Below, in pieces: positions 33,181 to 41,504 of a stretch of 64,000 bases of DNA (the first letter of the stretch is position 1; each line of letters begins with the position of its first letter). The position numbers and the translations under genes are program-made. The notes under the pieces were generated by a model. The model saw only the letters and a program-made list of their open reading frames with translations, did no database searches and was not told the origin of the DNA. The stretch spans positions 1 through 64,000 of the forward strand of contig JBCCFW010000017.1 in NCBI GenBank assembly GCA_039029535.1, given 5' to 3'. The stretch is from JBCCFW01 sp039029535 (GTDB taxonomy: Bacteria; Acidobacteriota; JBCCFW01).

Positions 33181-34922
33181 CGAAGACCCCCGTGGAGCCG
33201 CAGTCGGGGCAGGTGTCGGAGCTCGCTCCCGTCGAGACAGCCGAGACCACCGAGAGCGCCGGAGCCACCGAAGACGACCTCGAGCTCGGCGATGCCGCAG
33301 TGCCCCAGCGGCACGCGCTGCACGTTGTTGTCGTGCAGGGCAGCGACCTCCACGCTGTCGAGCACTTCATCCTCCGAGCTCCGCGCGATCACCACCGTGC
33401 CTGGCTCGTCGATGTCGATGAGCAGGACCTCGTCGATCTCCACTGGCTCGTCGAAGACGAGTCGCAGCGTGCCGCCGTGCCGGCTGTCGTCGGGCCGGCA
33501 GTCGGAGCCGGGCTCCTGGAGGACCAGCGCCAGGCCCAGGTTCTCGACGTTCCCCATGCCGGGGGTGGCCAGGTCCTCGTCATCGCAGGTCGCGGCGCCG
33601 GTGTCGAAGACCACCACGGGCTCGCTGCCTTCGATCGTGATCCCCGGGAGCGAGACGACCTCGTCGCCGGCGGCGTGGCCGCCGAGGTCCAGCTCGGCGC
33701 AGTCGACGCCGCAGCAGTCGTCGCTCTCGATGACGTCCACGACCACGGTCTGACGGGCGACCGTGCCTCCGTCGCAGTCGAGGAGCAACTCGAGCTCGTG
33801 ACGTCCCAGCGGCGTGTCTTCGGGCACGCAGAGACGGAAGGGGAAGTCACGGCTGGCCGGCCCGACGACGTCTTCGTGAAGGGGGCCGGGGTCGTCGAGC
33901 CAGTCCTCGAAGCCGTCCGAGGCGCGAAGCGAGAGTCGACCGCAGAGATTGGTGACCTCGCCGACGACCGACGCGATGAGCTCGGGGAAGGAGCGACCGT
34001 CGGGGGAGCTGCCATCGCGATTCAAGCCGACGACGAAGCCTCCGGTGCGGGAGGCCCAGCAGCTCCAGATGTCCTCGTAGGTGACCGTGCCGATGTCGGC
34101 GTCGAGACGTCCTCCCGAGGAGTCGAAGTGGATGAGGACGATGTCGTTCTCCGCCAGCGCGTCGACCTGCTCCAGCGTGATGAGCTCATCACCCGTCTCG
34201 GGGAGACCGTCGCGTCCGAGGTCGACGCCCCGCACGAGCGGAGAGGTCGTGCCGAGACACTCCTGCACGTTGCAGTCGTGCGGCACCGAGTCCCCGAAGT
34301 TCACCAGCAGGTGCCGCGCTCCGGGACGCCAGCCGATGAGCGGGTTGTCGTGGGCCTCGAGGAAGAGACGGTTGTAGGACTCGGGGGCGTCCATTCCGCC
34401 CTGGGCTTCCGGGAGAGTCTCCACCGCGGCGACGACTCGGGCGTCATCGGAGGTGATCGGCTGGTGGAGACGGAAGGGGTAGTCGTCCGGGTCGCCGTAG
34501 ATCGCTTCGAGGGGACAGGGCTCTTCGACGCTGATTTCGGTGGGATAGTCCTGATACGAGGCCACGCCGAAGGCGACGTCAGGGATGAAGTCTTCGAGCT
34601 CTTCCACGATCGTGAGGACGTGCTCGATGAGGAGGTCGCGCTCGTCGACCATCGAGCCGGTGAGGTCCATGGCGAGGAGGACGTCGGCTCGCACGACGGT
34701 CTCGGGGAGGGTCGCCACCGAGGTGGCCTCGAAGCAGGAGCAGGCGTCGCCCTCGAAGCCCAGCACTGCTGGCTCGAGCGTGGCCGCGTCGTCGACCAGG
34801 CGGAACGAGGGACCGAAGTCGATCCGGAGCGTGCTCCCCGTGGCACCGGAACCGGGTCGAGCGTGAGACAGGTCGGTCACGACCATCGTCGAGACGAGCA
34901 GGGCGGCGAGCAGCACGCGCAT
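33174..34922 (-). CDS. Exported von Willebrand factor A-domain protein
   Basis: 582 aa from ATG 34922, which has GGAG 6 nt upstream and opens into a signal peptide (RVLLAALLVSTMVVTDLSHA). Earlier in-frame starts (34970, 34940) are possible. VWA domain about 75-310 with a MIDAS-like DLTGSM; the family motif is DxSxS, so metal binding may be altered. Further on are DGGMDAPE-type loops and a C-terminal beta-rich region with Cys pairs (ESDDCCGVDCAELDLGG) and an about 120-residue sandwich. Probably a surface or periplasmic binding protein. Confidence 0.8.
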   Translation of the reverse strand: MRVLLAALLVSTMVVTDLSHARPGSGATGSTLRIDFGPSFRLVDDAATLEPAVLGFEGDACSCFEATSVATLPETVVRADVLLAMDLTGSMVDERDLLIEHVLTIVEELEDFIPDVAFGVASYQDYPTEISVEEPCPLEAIYGDPDDYPFRLHQPITSDDARVVAAVETLPEAQGGMDAPESYNRLFLEAHDNPLIGWRPGARHLLVNFGDSVPHDCNVQECLGTTSPLVRGVDLGRDGLPETGDELITLEQVDALAENDIVLIHFDSSGGRLDADIGTVTYEDIWSCWASRTGGFVVGLNRDGSSPDGRSFPELIASVVGEVTNLCGRLSLRASDGFEDWLDDPGPLHEDVVGPASRDFPFRLCVPEDTPLGRHELELLLDCDGGTVARQTVVVDVIESDDCCGVDCAELDLGGHAAGDEVVSLPGITIEGSEPVVVFDTGAATCDDEDLATPGMGNVENLGLALVLQEPGSDCRPDDSRHGGTLRLVFDEPVEIDEVLLIDIDEPGTVVIARSSEDEVLDSVEVAALHDNNVQRVPLGHCGIAELEVVFGGSGALGGLGCLDGSELRHLPRLRLHGGLRP

Positions 34923-35108
34923 GGGCATCTCCAGGCTCATCGAACGGACGGAGGATGCCGGCGGGCTCACGGACCGCCCCTCGCAGCATCCGTGTCGAAC
35001 CTAGGGAGGCGATCGTTCCCGTGGCAAGCTAGTGTTGTTCGGTGTGTGGCCTGATGCTCGGCGTGCTGAACGCAGTGATGCGACCAGGTCTTTCTCGGGA
35101 GGGATTTC

Positions 35109-35459
35109 ATGGGTGCCTACAGGTGCGAGCGACACCGCGATCGTCCCAAGGTCGGTCTCCTCGCTTGTTCGCACGTCTTCGATGCGTTCCATCGTCGTGG
35201 AACGCTGCCATCGACGAGGACCTGGCTACGGGAGGTGACGGTGGACGAGCTGGATGGGCTGTCGGTGGGACAGCGAGTGTCGTGCGACGACTGCCGAGCT
35301 CGGATTCGTGAGCTCACCGACGTCCCGTCGAGGGTCGCCACTCTCGATGAGCTCGGCACGTTCACGGACATCGAGCAGGGTGTCTCGAAGGGCTATCCCG
35401 TCTGCTTCCACTGCATGGAGGAACACTGGGCAGAGCACGGCCCAGCCGAGCCGACCTGA
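35109..35459 (+). CDS. Small Cys/His-rich protein, possible zinc binder
   Basis: 116 aa from ATG 35109 with GGGAGGG upstream. Opens AYRCERHRDRPKVGLLACSHV and ends PVCFHCMEEHW, with CDDC in the middle: several Cys/His pairs suited to zinc. Not recognised. Another small protein at 63661 has a similar plan (FICESH... PVCSRCLEE). The stop codon lies in the loop of a 7-bp hairpin. Confidence 0.65.
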   Translation: MGAYRCERHRDRPKVGLLACSHVFDAFHRRGTLPSTRTWLREVTVDELDGLSVGQRVSCDDCRARIRELTDVPSRVATLDELGTFTDIEQGVSKGYPVCFHCMEEHWAEHGPAEPT

Positions 35460-35469
35460 GGCGGTCGGC
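35450..35469. terminator. Hairpin with the stop codon in its loop
   Basis: GCCGACC-TGAGGC-GGTCGGC: 7-bp perfect stem; the TGA at 35457-35459 is in the 6-nt loop. The convergent GNAT gene's stop follows at 35473-35475. Confidence 0.5.
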
Positions 35470-35472
35470 GCG

Positions 35473-36033
35473 TCAGGCTTCGCCGTCGTCGTCCGGCACC
35501 GGCTTGGACATGTAGATGTCGGGGAAGCCGCGACCGTTGGCGTCGGGCACGACGCCAGTCACCACCCATCCCAGCTTGCGATAGAACAGGAACGGGTGTC
35601 GTCGGCCGAGATCGCGCAGGCCCGCGACGTGGCCTGGCACGTCGTCGTACAAGTCCACGCCCGAGAGCGACGTCATTCCCGAGTCGTCGTCCGTGCCGAG
35701 CGTCATGGTCAGGCCACCGCGTCGCTGGACTTCCGCCTCGAAGGCTTCGACCAAGCGTCGCCCGATGCCCTGGAGACGGGCCTCCCGACGCACGACGAGG
35801 GGATGCAGCTCCCAGACCCGACCGTCGTACTCCGGCAGTCCACCCACGAGACCCAGGAGGGTCACGTCGTCGATGGCGCCGAGCAGGAAGCCGTCACGGC
35901 ACACGTCGTCGACCTCCGTCCGCCCGGCCTGAACGTCGGGCCAGCCGCTCGGCTCGTCGAAGTGGTCCGACAGCAGCACGGCAGCCTGGTCGCGAATGCC
36001 GGCAGGCTGCGTGCAGAGACAGTCGATGATCAT
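35473..36033 (-). CDS. GNAT acetyltransferase, AAC(6')-like
   Basis: 186 aa. The whole length fits the aminoglycoside 6'-N-acetyltransferase branch of the GNAT fold: VWELHPLVVRREARLQGIGR (acetyl-CoA-binding RxxGIGxRL), RGGLTMTLGTDDDSGMTSLS, RRHPFLFYRKLGWVVTGVVPDANG and GFPDIYMSK. Each block has a counterpart in chromosomal AAC(6')-Ii-type enzymes. It probably acetylates an amine of an aminoglycoside-like or cellular substrate; resistance is not shown. Confidence 0.85.
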   Translation of the reverse strand: MIIDCLCTQPAGIRDQAAVLLSDHFDEPSGWPDVQAGRTEVDDVCRDGFLLGAIDDVTLLGLVGGLPEYDGRVWELHPLVVRREARLQGIGRRLVEAFEAEVQRRGGLTMTLGTDDDSGMTSLSGVDLYDDVPGHVAGLRDLGRRHPFLFYRKLGWVVTGVVPDANGRGFPDIYMSKPVPDDDGEA

Positions 36034-36140
36034 GGTCAGGAGCCCCGTCTAGAAGAACCGGATCGACCGAAGCGGCCGCCCGCGGAGCTCTCTCTCCTCC
36101 ACGGACGGCCGTTCGGTAGCGGGAGTTGCCAGTGTTCGGG

Positions 36141-36524
36141 TCAGGCCGCGTTGCGATCCTCGACGCGGTGCCAGGTGGGCAGCTCGAGGACGCCGTGCCG
36201 CGGATGGGTGACCCGGCCCCGGACGTAGGTGCGGGGCTCGACCCGCGTTCGACGCCAGTTCCAACGTCGCGTCTCGGGTCGCTCCGCCAGGAGACGAGCG
36301 TGCGCCTCGGCGGTCAGGCCCCGGGGATGCTGTCGACAGGCGAGCAGGTCGCCACCATCGACGTGGAAGGCCTCGTCGCAGCGGTGGGCGTCCAGACCGC
36401 GTCCGGTCAGGTCCTCTCCGCTGAGCACGAGGGGAGTGGGGACCTCGAGGTAAGGCGTGGGAACGAAGAGGTGCTCCCCATGCCTCAAGGTTTCGGTTCG
36501 TCTGGTGTTCAGCAGCTCAGTCAT
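36141..36524 (-). CDS. Hypothetical protein
   Basis: 127 aa from ATG 36524. Composition is plausible for a real soluble protein (HGEHLFVPTPYLEVPTPLVL at the N-terminus, HPRHGVLELPTWHRVEDRN at the C-terminus, conserved-looking Cys in AHRCDEAFHVDGGDLLACRQ), but I recognise no family. The opposite-strand reading is poorer. A hairpin lies 12 nt upstream of the start. Confidence 0.5.
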   Translation of the reverse strand: MTELLNTRRTETLRHGEHLFVPTPYLEVPTPLVLSGEDLTGRGLDAHRCDEAFHVDGGDLLACRQHPRGLTAEAHARLLAERPETRRWNWRRTRVEPRTYVRGRVTHPRHGVLELPTWHRVEDRNAA

Positions 36525-36535
36525 GGTGTTCTCAC

Positions 36536-36555
36536 GAGCCGCTGATGAGCGGCTC
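36536..36555. promoter_or_regulatory. 8-bp leader hairpin
   Basis: GAGCCGCT-GATG-AGCGGCTC, perfect stem with tetraloop, ending 12 nt upstream of the leftward gene's ATG (36524). Confidence 0.4.
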
Positions 36556-36667
36556 CCTCAGGAAACTCGAGGATGCCGACGGGCGCGATGCGCCGACGGA
36601 TCCGGGGCGAACGTGGGAGTAGGGCAGCTCAAGACGACATCCTCATGGCACCCTCCTTGGCTCGGAC

Positions 36668-36688
36668 ACTCATGAAGGGTCCGGGCTC
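36668..36688. repeat. Solitary copy of the inverted-repeat-element end
   Basis: Shares ACTCATGAA and GTCCGGGCT with the right terminal repeat of the element at 57967-58148, differing at the two central bases and the last base. No partner arm found nearby. Confidence 0.5.
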
Positions 36689-36836
36689 GCGGACGAAACA
36701 TCCGTCCGACACCCTTACTACTCGCCGACCCCGGCAAGGTGATCAACGAAAAGTGATCTTTCGGAGAGAAAGTGTTCGGCTTCGACTCGACGACGGTGCA
36801 GCGCCGGACGCAATCTCACTCGGTAGAGGACGACCG

Positions 36837-38009
36837 ATGACGCGCCGTGACCTGACACTCTTCGGAACCGCCCTCGTGCTGGCCGTCGGAACGGCTACCG
36901 CTCAGGTCCCCCTGGCCGAGGATTCCGTCTACCGCTTCATCGACGAGCTCAAGTCGACGCTCCCGGACGCGGACAGCGATGTCTTCCAGTCCCCGGGGCC
37001 CGCCCAGCTCGACGCCTTCGTCGACTGTTTCGAGAGCGTTCTCCTCGACGATCGCCCCACCGCTCTCGCGTGTCTCCCGCCTCTCGGCTTCGAGCTGCGT
37101 CTCCTGTCCGACCCCTCGGCCGGGCGTGACTACCTCGTCGTCCAGGAGGCCCCCGGCGATCCGCGGGGACGCGGCGTCTACATCGTCGACCCCGACTTCC
37201 GCAGGCACCTGGCGGTGGTCGCGCCCCACCCGCTGCACGACACGAACACGCCCGAGGCGACCATCACCCACTTCCGCGACCTGGGGGCGCGAGTCTTCAT
37301 GATGGCGGGGACGCACCGCTGCTCCAGCGCCGACCTGTCCGGTTGCGACGGCAGCACGGGGGCCTGCTCTCCCGATTCCGCCCCGTTCCGGGTCTCGGAC
37401 CTGGCCCACGCCACCGAACACTACCTGCAGGCCGCCCACCTGAGCCTGCTGCGTCTCGACCCAGTGCCGGTGGTCTTCAACTTCCACGGCAACTCGTCCG
37501 AGCCGGTGGCCGCCATCGTGTCCGACGGCACCCGGGACCCGGCCTCGCCGCTGGCCTTGGTGAACCGGCTGCGCGAGTCGCTCCTCCACCGAGAGGTCAC
37601 GACCGCGAGCTGCAACTGGCCGCCCGACGACGTCTTCGGCGTGCGCTTCTGCGGGATCACCAACACGCAAGGTCGGCTCATGAACTCGTCGCCCGAGCAC
37701 TGCACCGAAGGGGCCGGCAGCGCGAGCGGTCGCTTCATCCACCTCGAGCAGTACCGCTTCCTACGCGACGACCCGGCCCTCATGGGCACCGTCCTCCGCG
37801 AGACCCTCCGCGCCACCGAGGTCGACCTGCGGGTCCGCAAGCAGGACGGTGACGTCATCCTCGAGTGGACCGGGAGCCGCGCGCCCTACCTCGTCCGCAG
37901 CGGCAGCGACCCACGGCTCCGCGTCACTCCGCTCGAGGTCACGGTGCCCATGGGCACGCTGCATCTCGAGGCGCTCGCGGGCGGGACGCGGTTCTACCTG
38001 GTCGATTGA
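36837..38009 (+). CDS. Exported hypothetical protein with related C-terminal module
   Basis: 390 aa from ATG 36837 (AGAGGA upstream). Signal peptide MTRRDLTLFGTALVLAVGTATAQ. The core has VVAPHPLHDTNTPEATITHF, VFMMAGTHRCSS and PVVFNFHGNSSEPVA: conserved-looking His/Asp/Cys that suggest a hydrolase or metal site, but no family is assigned. The final about 65 residues (GDVILEWTGSRAPYLVRSG...GGTRFYLVD) resemble the C-terminal beta module of other exported proteins here. Confidence 0.7.
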   Translation: MTRRDLTLFGTALVLAVGTATAQVPLAEDSVYRFIDELKSTLPDADSDVFQSPGPAQLDAFVDCFESVLLDDRPTALACLPPLGFELRLLSDPSAGRDYLVVQEAPGDPRGRGVYIVDPDFRRHLAVVAPHPLHDTNTPEATITHFRDLGARVFMMAGTHRCSSADLSGCDGSTGACSPDSAPFRVSDLAHATEHYLQAAHLSLLRLDPVPVVFNFHGNSSEPVAAIVSDGTRDPASPLALVNRLRESLLHREVTTASCNWPPDDVFGVRFCGITNTQGRLMNSSPEHCTEGAGSASGRFIHLEQYRFLRDDPALMGTVLRETLRATEVDLRVRKQDGDVILEWTGSRAPYLVRSGSDPRLRVTPLEVTVPMGTLHLEALAGGTRFYLVD

Positions 38010-38014
38010 CCAGG
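37997..38014. terminator. Hairpin overlapping the stop codon
   Basis: CCTGGTC-GATT-GACCAGG, perfect 7-bp stem with tetraloop; the TGA at 38007-38009 crosses loop and arm. Confidence 0.5.
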
Positions 38015-38096
38015 CCGGGGGCGTTTCCTCGGACGGGCTCCCGGTCGTAAGCTCGTCTCGGGACTGGTGATCGAATCAGGAGTCGAGGAGTCGTCG

Positions 38097-39626
38097 ATGT
38101 CCTTGATCCGCATCCTCAAGGGAGCCGTCGTGCTCGGAGCCTGGATCTCCGTGCGCGCGCTGGCCGCGCCCTGTGATCCCACGCCGCCGCCGACCGGGAC
38201 GACCGTCGACGTCGCCACCGAGTCCGAGCTTCAGGACGCCGTCCGCAACCTGACCTCCGGCACGACCATCCTCATCGCCGACGGCGACTATACGCTCACC
38301 AACACCCTGGTCATCGACGGGGTGAGCGACGTCGCGATCCGCTCGGCTTCGGGCAACCGCGAGGCGGTCATCCTCCGCGGCCGGGGGATGAACAACTCCG
38401 ACTACTGGCCGGTCCCCCACGTCTTCCTCGTGCAAGACGTCACCAACCTGCTCATCGCGGACCTGACCGCCCAGGACGTCTGGTTCCACGCCGTTCAGGT
38501 CGCCGGCGAGCATGGTCCGAGCTTCGTCACGCTCCGCAACCTGCACCTCAAGGACGCCGGCGAGCAGCTCGTCAAGGGCTCGAGCGGCGACTCCGGCGCG
38601 GGGCTCTACGCAGACGACTGCCGGGTCGAGTGCTGCCTGATCGAGTTCACCGACCGGGCCCGCAGCTTCTACACCAACGGTGTCGACGTCCTCGCCGGCG
38701 CACGCTGGGTCGTGGCCGACAACGTCTTCCGCAACATTCGGGCGCCCGTGGGCGAGCTGGCCGGGCCCACCGTGCTGTTCTGGCGCAATAGCATCGACAC
38801 GATCGTCGAGCGCAACCTCTTCCTCGAGTGCGATCGCGGCGTGGCCCTGGGTCTCTCCACTCCTGACCCCTCCCGCGCTCGTGATGGTGACGACACCTAC
38901 GACCACCAGGGCGGCATCGTCCGCAACAACATGTTCTACCGGAGCGCCGGCAGCCCCACCGGCGACGTCGGCCTGGCGGTCGCGCACTGTCGCGACTACT
39001 CCATCGTTCACAACACCGTCCTGCTCAACGGCAGCTTCGACTGGACGATCGAGTACCGCTTTGCGGTCTCCGACGGCGTGGTCGCCAACAATCTCACCGA
39101 CGGTCGCATCGCCCAGCGCGGCGGGGCGTCCGGGATGCTCGCCGGCAACGTGACCACCGCCGTGCCGGCCGACTTCGTCGATGCCGCCGGCGGTGACCTC
39201 CATCTCGCGCCCGGTGCGGCGACCGCCATCGACGCCGCGGTGACGGGCTTTGGCGTGGCCTCCGATTATGACGGCGAGTCGCGCTCCCTCGACGCCGCCC
39301 CGGACGTGGGAGCCGACGAGCTCGTCGCTTGCGTGCTGCCGGCCGAGCCGCTCACCGGTCTCCGCCTGACCCGCCAGGGGGACGACGTCCTCCTGACCTG
39401 GGACCTCGGCAGCGCCCCGCTCACCAACGTCTGGCACGTGACCCGGGCGGAGGACGGCGATCTCACTCGCCTGGCCAGCTCGCCTCCCGCCGTGGGGGTC
39501 GCAGGCTGTGCCGAGCCGGACCCGGCCCCGGGGGACTCGTGCCTCGACCTGGGCGCGGTGAGCCGCGAGCCCCTCCTTTTCTACCGAGTCCGCTCATCCT
39601 GCGGCGGCGCGGCGGAAGGTCCCTGA
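38097..39626 (+). CDS. Exported parallel beta-helix protein with C-terminal Fn3-like module
   Basis: 509 aa from ATG 38097. Signal peptide about 1-23. Residues about 45-390 are beta-helix rungs (ILIADGDYTLTNTLVIDGVSDVAIRS, VTNLLIADLTAQDVWFHAVQV, GGIVRNNMFYRSAG, DYSIVHNTVLLNG), the pectin-lyase-like pattern. It ends with a Fn3-like module (LTGLRLTRQGDDVLLTWDLG... LFYRVRSSCGGAAEGP). No catalytic residues assigned. Likely polysaccharide-binding or modifying at the cell surface. Confidence 0.82.
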   Translation: MSLIRILKGAVVLGAWISVRALAAPCDPTPPPTGTTVDVATESELQDAVRNLTSGTTILIADGDYTLTNTLVIDGVSDVAIRSASGNREAVILRGRGMNNSDYWPVPHVFLVQDVTNLLIADLTAQDVWFHAVQVAGEHGPSFVTLRNLHLKDAGEQLVKGSSGDSGAGLYADDCRVECCLIEFTDRARSFYTNGVDVLAGARWVVADNVFRNIRAPVGELAGPTVLFWRNSIDTIVERNLFLECDRGVALGLSTPDPSRARDGDDTYDHQGGIVRNNMFYRSAGSPTGDVGLAVAHCRDYSIVHNTVLLNGSFDWTIEYRFAVSDGVVANNLTDGRIAQRGGASGMLAGNVTTAVPADFVDAAGGDLHLAPGAATAIDAAVTGFGVASDYDGESRSLDAAPDVGADELVACVLPAEPLTGLRLTRQGDDVLLTWDLGSAPLTNVWHVTRAEDGDLTRLASSPPAVGVAGCAEPDPAPGDSCLDLGAVSREPLLFYRVRSSCGGAAEGP

Positions 39627-39644
39627 GTCGGCTCGGTCGGGACC
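39618..39644. terminator. Inverted repeat around the beta-helix gene stop
   Basis: GGTCCC (39618-39623) and GGGACC (39639-39644) with a 15-nt loop that starts with the stop codon at 39624-39626. Confidence 0.4.
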
Positions 39645-39677
39645 CGAGTCGTCCCGGCCGAGATACGATCGACCCCG

Positions 39678-40718
39678 GTGGCGGACGTCGAGCCTCGCCC
39701 GGCGGAGTGGGCGACTGAAGCGCGGCCCGGGCTCGTGGAGTCCGAGGCGGGTCGGATCGACCTCGACGCCGAGGGACGGATCCTCGCCATCGATGATCGG
39801 GCTCGGGCTGCCCTGGGCCTCGCCGCGGAGGCGCCAGCCGCCGAGTTCGAAGCGGTCTTGGCGAGGAGAGGACTGCTCCCCGACACCGTGCGGGCAGGCA
39901 TTCGCGAGCAGGCCGACCTGCTCGTGGCCTGCTGTCCCCACGCCGACGGCGGCTACAGCCTCCTCCTGCGGCGCCGGGCTGGTGACGCGGCCAGCCCGGG
40001 CGACGACGAGCCGGTCAGCTTTCCGCGCTTCAATGACGACGAGCACCGCCTCGTCCTCACCAACGTCTCCCACGAGCTCAGCACGCCGCTGACCACCCTC
40101 AAGAGCTCCCTGTCTCTCCTGGAGAAGACGGCTCACGAGCTGCCGGAGTCGCGTCGGGCCCTGGTCGTCGCCGGGCGGCGGTCGGTGGATCGGCTCATCG
40201 GGGTGGTGGGCAAGCTCGGCGACACGCTCTCGGTCCTGGCGGGGGGGCTCCAGCTCCAGCCGGGCCAGCACGATCCGGCCGTTCTCCTGGCCGAGGCCGT
40301 TCGCCAGGCGAACCGCCTGACCGACCACGAAGACCTGACTTTCCACGAGCCCGAGTCGTCGCCAGGCCACGTGTCCGTGGATCGCCGCAGCGTGTTGCGT
40401 GCCCTCGTGGAGTTGCTGGAAAATGCCGTCAAGTTCTCGCCATCGGGCAGCGAGGTCGAGGCGGAGCTCCGGGCGGACGAGGCCGAGCTGGCCTTCGTCA
40501 TCTCCGACCGGGGTGAGGGCCTGACGCGGGCCGACCTCGAGCGGCTGAGTGAGCCCTTCCGTCAGGCCGACATGACCATGACCCGCAGCGCGGGGGGGCT
40601 CGGTCTCGGCCTGGGCGTGTGCAAGGCGGTGGCCGAGGCGCACGGCGGTCGACTCGAGGCCCGAGCGCGCACCGGCGGTGGCACCGAGTTCCACCTGATC
40701 ATCCCGACCGATTCATGA
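39678..40718 (+). CDS. Sensor histidine kinase, soluble
   Basis: 346 aa from GTG 39678. N-terminal PAS-like region about 20-100 (GRIDLDAEGRILAIDDRARAAL). Phosphoacceptor H-box TNVSHELSTPLTTLKSSL (His132), N-box ELLENAVKFSPSG, G-boxes DRGEGL and GGLGLGLGVCKAVAEAHGG. No membrane span, so the signal is cytoplasmic. It is followed at 28 bp by a response regulator, its likely partner. Confidence 0.93.
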   Translation: MADVEPRPAEWATEARPGLVESEAGRIDLDAEGRILAIDDRARAALGLAAEAPAAEFEAVLARRGLLPDTVRAGIREQADLLVACCPHADGGYSLLLRRRAGDAASPGDDEPVSFPRFNDDEHRLVLTNVSHELSTPLTTLKSSLSLLEKTAHELPESRRALVVAGRRSVDRLIGVVGKLGDTLSVLAGGLQLQPGQHDPAVLLAEAVRQANRLTDHEDLTFHEPESSPGHVSVDRRSVLRALVELLENAVKFSPSGSEVEAELRADEAELAFVISDRGEGLTRADLERLSEPFRQADMTMTRSAGGLGLGLGVCKAVAEAHGGRLEARARTGGGTEFHLIIPTDS

Positions 40719-40746
40719 CTTCATCCCGACCGAGACGAGACACGCC

Positions 40747-41463
40747 ATGAAGACCATCCTCTACGTCGATGACGAAGACGACATCCGCCTCGTCGTCTCG
40801 GCCTGTCTCGAAGATGCGGGCTTCCGCGTCCTGACCGCCGCCAACGCCGCCGACGGTCTCACGGCCGCCCAGTCACAGTTCCCGGACCTCATCATCAGTG
40901 ACGTGATGATGCCGGACGAGAGCGGCTACTCGATGTGCACCAAGCTCAAGGCCGACGACTCGACCAAGAACATCCCCGTGGTGTTCCTGAGCGTCATGGA
41001 CGACGAGGTCACCGGCCTCGAGGTGGGAGCGACCGCCTTCCTGTGCAAGCCCTTCGAGGAAGAGGAGCTGCTCAAGACGGTCAACGACATCCTCCAGTCG
41101 GGCGATGGTCGCGCCCAGCTCGACCAGGCCCTCGCCTGCCTCCGCGACAAGAAGCTCGACGAAGGCGAGGCGATGCTCAAGAAGGTCCTCGAGGTCGAGC
41201 CCGACGGCCCCATCGCCGTGTGGGCGAGCTACTACGTCGGTCAGGTCCATCAGGTCCGCGGCCTGCGCGACGCCGCCCGCGAGGCCTTCCTCGACGTCCT
41301 CACCCGCGACCCTCAGTTCTGGCGAGCCCACAACCGTCTGTCACTCCTCTTCGAGGGAGTCGACCCGCCGCGAGCGATCAACCATCTTCAGCGCTCCCTC
41401 GCCATCAACCCCAACCAGGCCGACATCCGGGCCCGTCTCGAAGGACTCCAGGGCACCTACTGA
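40747..41463 (+). CDS. Response regulator with C-terminal TPR-like domain
   Basis: 238 aa. Receiver domain 1-118: acidic pocket DDEDD (8-12), phosphoacceptor Asp52 in IISDVMMPDESG, Ser82, Lys101 in CKPF. Instead of a DNA-binding domain it carries TPR-like repeats (about 120-238, LRDKKLDEGEAMLKKVLEVEP, RDAAREAFLDVLTRDPQFWRAHNRLS, AINHLQRSLAINPNQADIRARL), so the output is protein interaction. Confidence 0.92.
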   Translation: MKTILYVDDEDDIRLVVSACLEDAGFRVLTAANAADGLTAAQSQFPDLIISDVMMPDESGYSMCTKLKADDSTKNIPVVFLSVMDDEVTGLEVGATAFLCKPFEEEELLKTVNDILQSGDGRAQLDQALACLRDKKLDEGEAMLKKVLEVEPDGPIAVWASYYVGQVHQVRGLRDAAREAFLDVLTRDPQFWRAHNRLSLLFEGVDPPRAINHLQRSLAINPNQADIRARLEGLQGTY

Positions 41464-41504
41464 GTGTCGAGTCCGATGGTCGTCCACGCGAGCAAGAGAA
41501 CGTC

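Larger units (their letters stand above)
36525..36836. other. Gene-free region between divergent genes
   Basis: Contains the leader hairpin at 36536-36555 and a solitary copy of the element-end motif at 36668-36688. No convincing gene. The stretch 36700-36836 is the leader of the secreted protein gene starting at 36837. Confidence 0.5.

Noticed and set aside
38076..39437. 453-codon leftward frame opposite the beta-helix gene
   Set aside because: No recognisable protein features; the beta-helix repeats on the plus strand are unambiguous.
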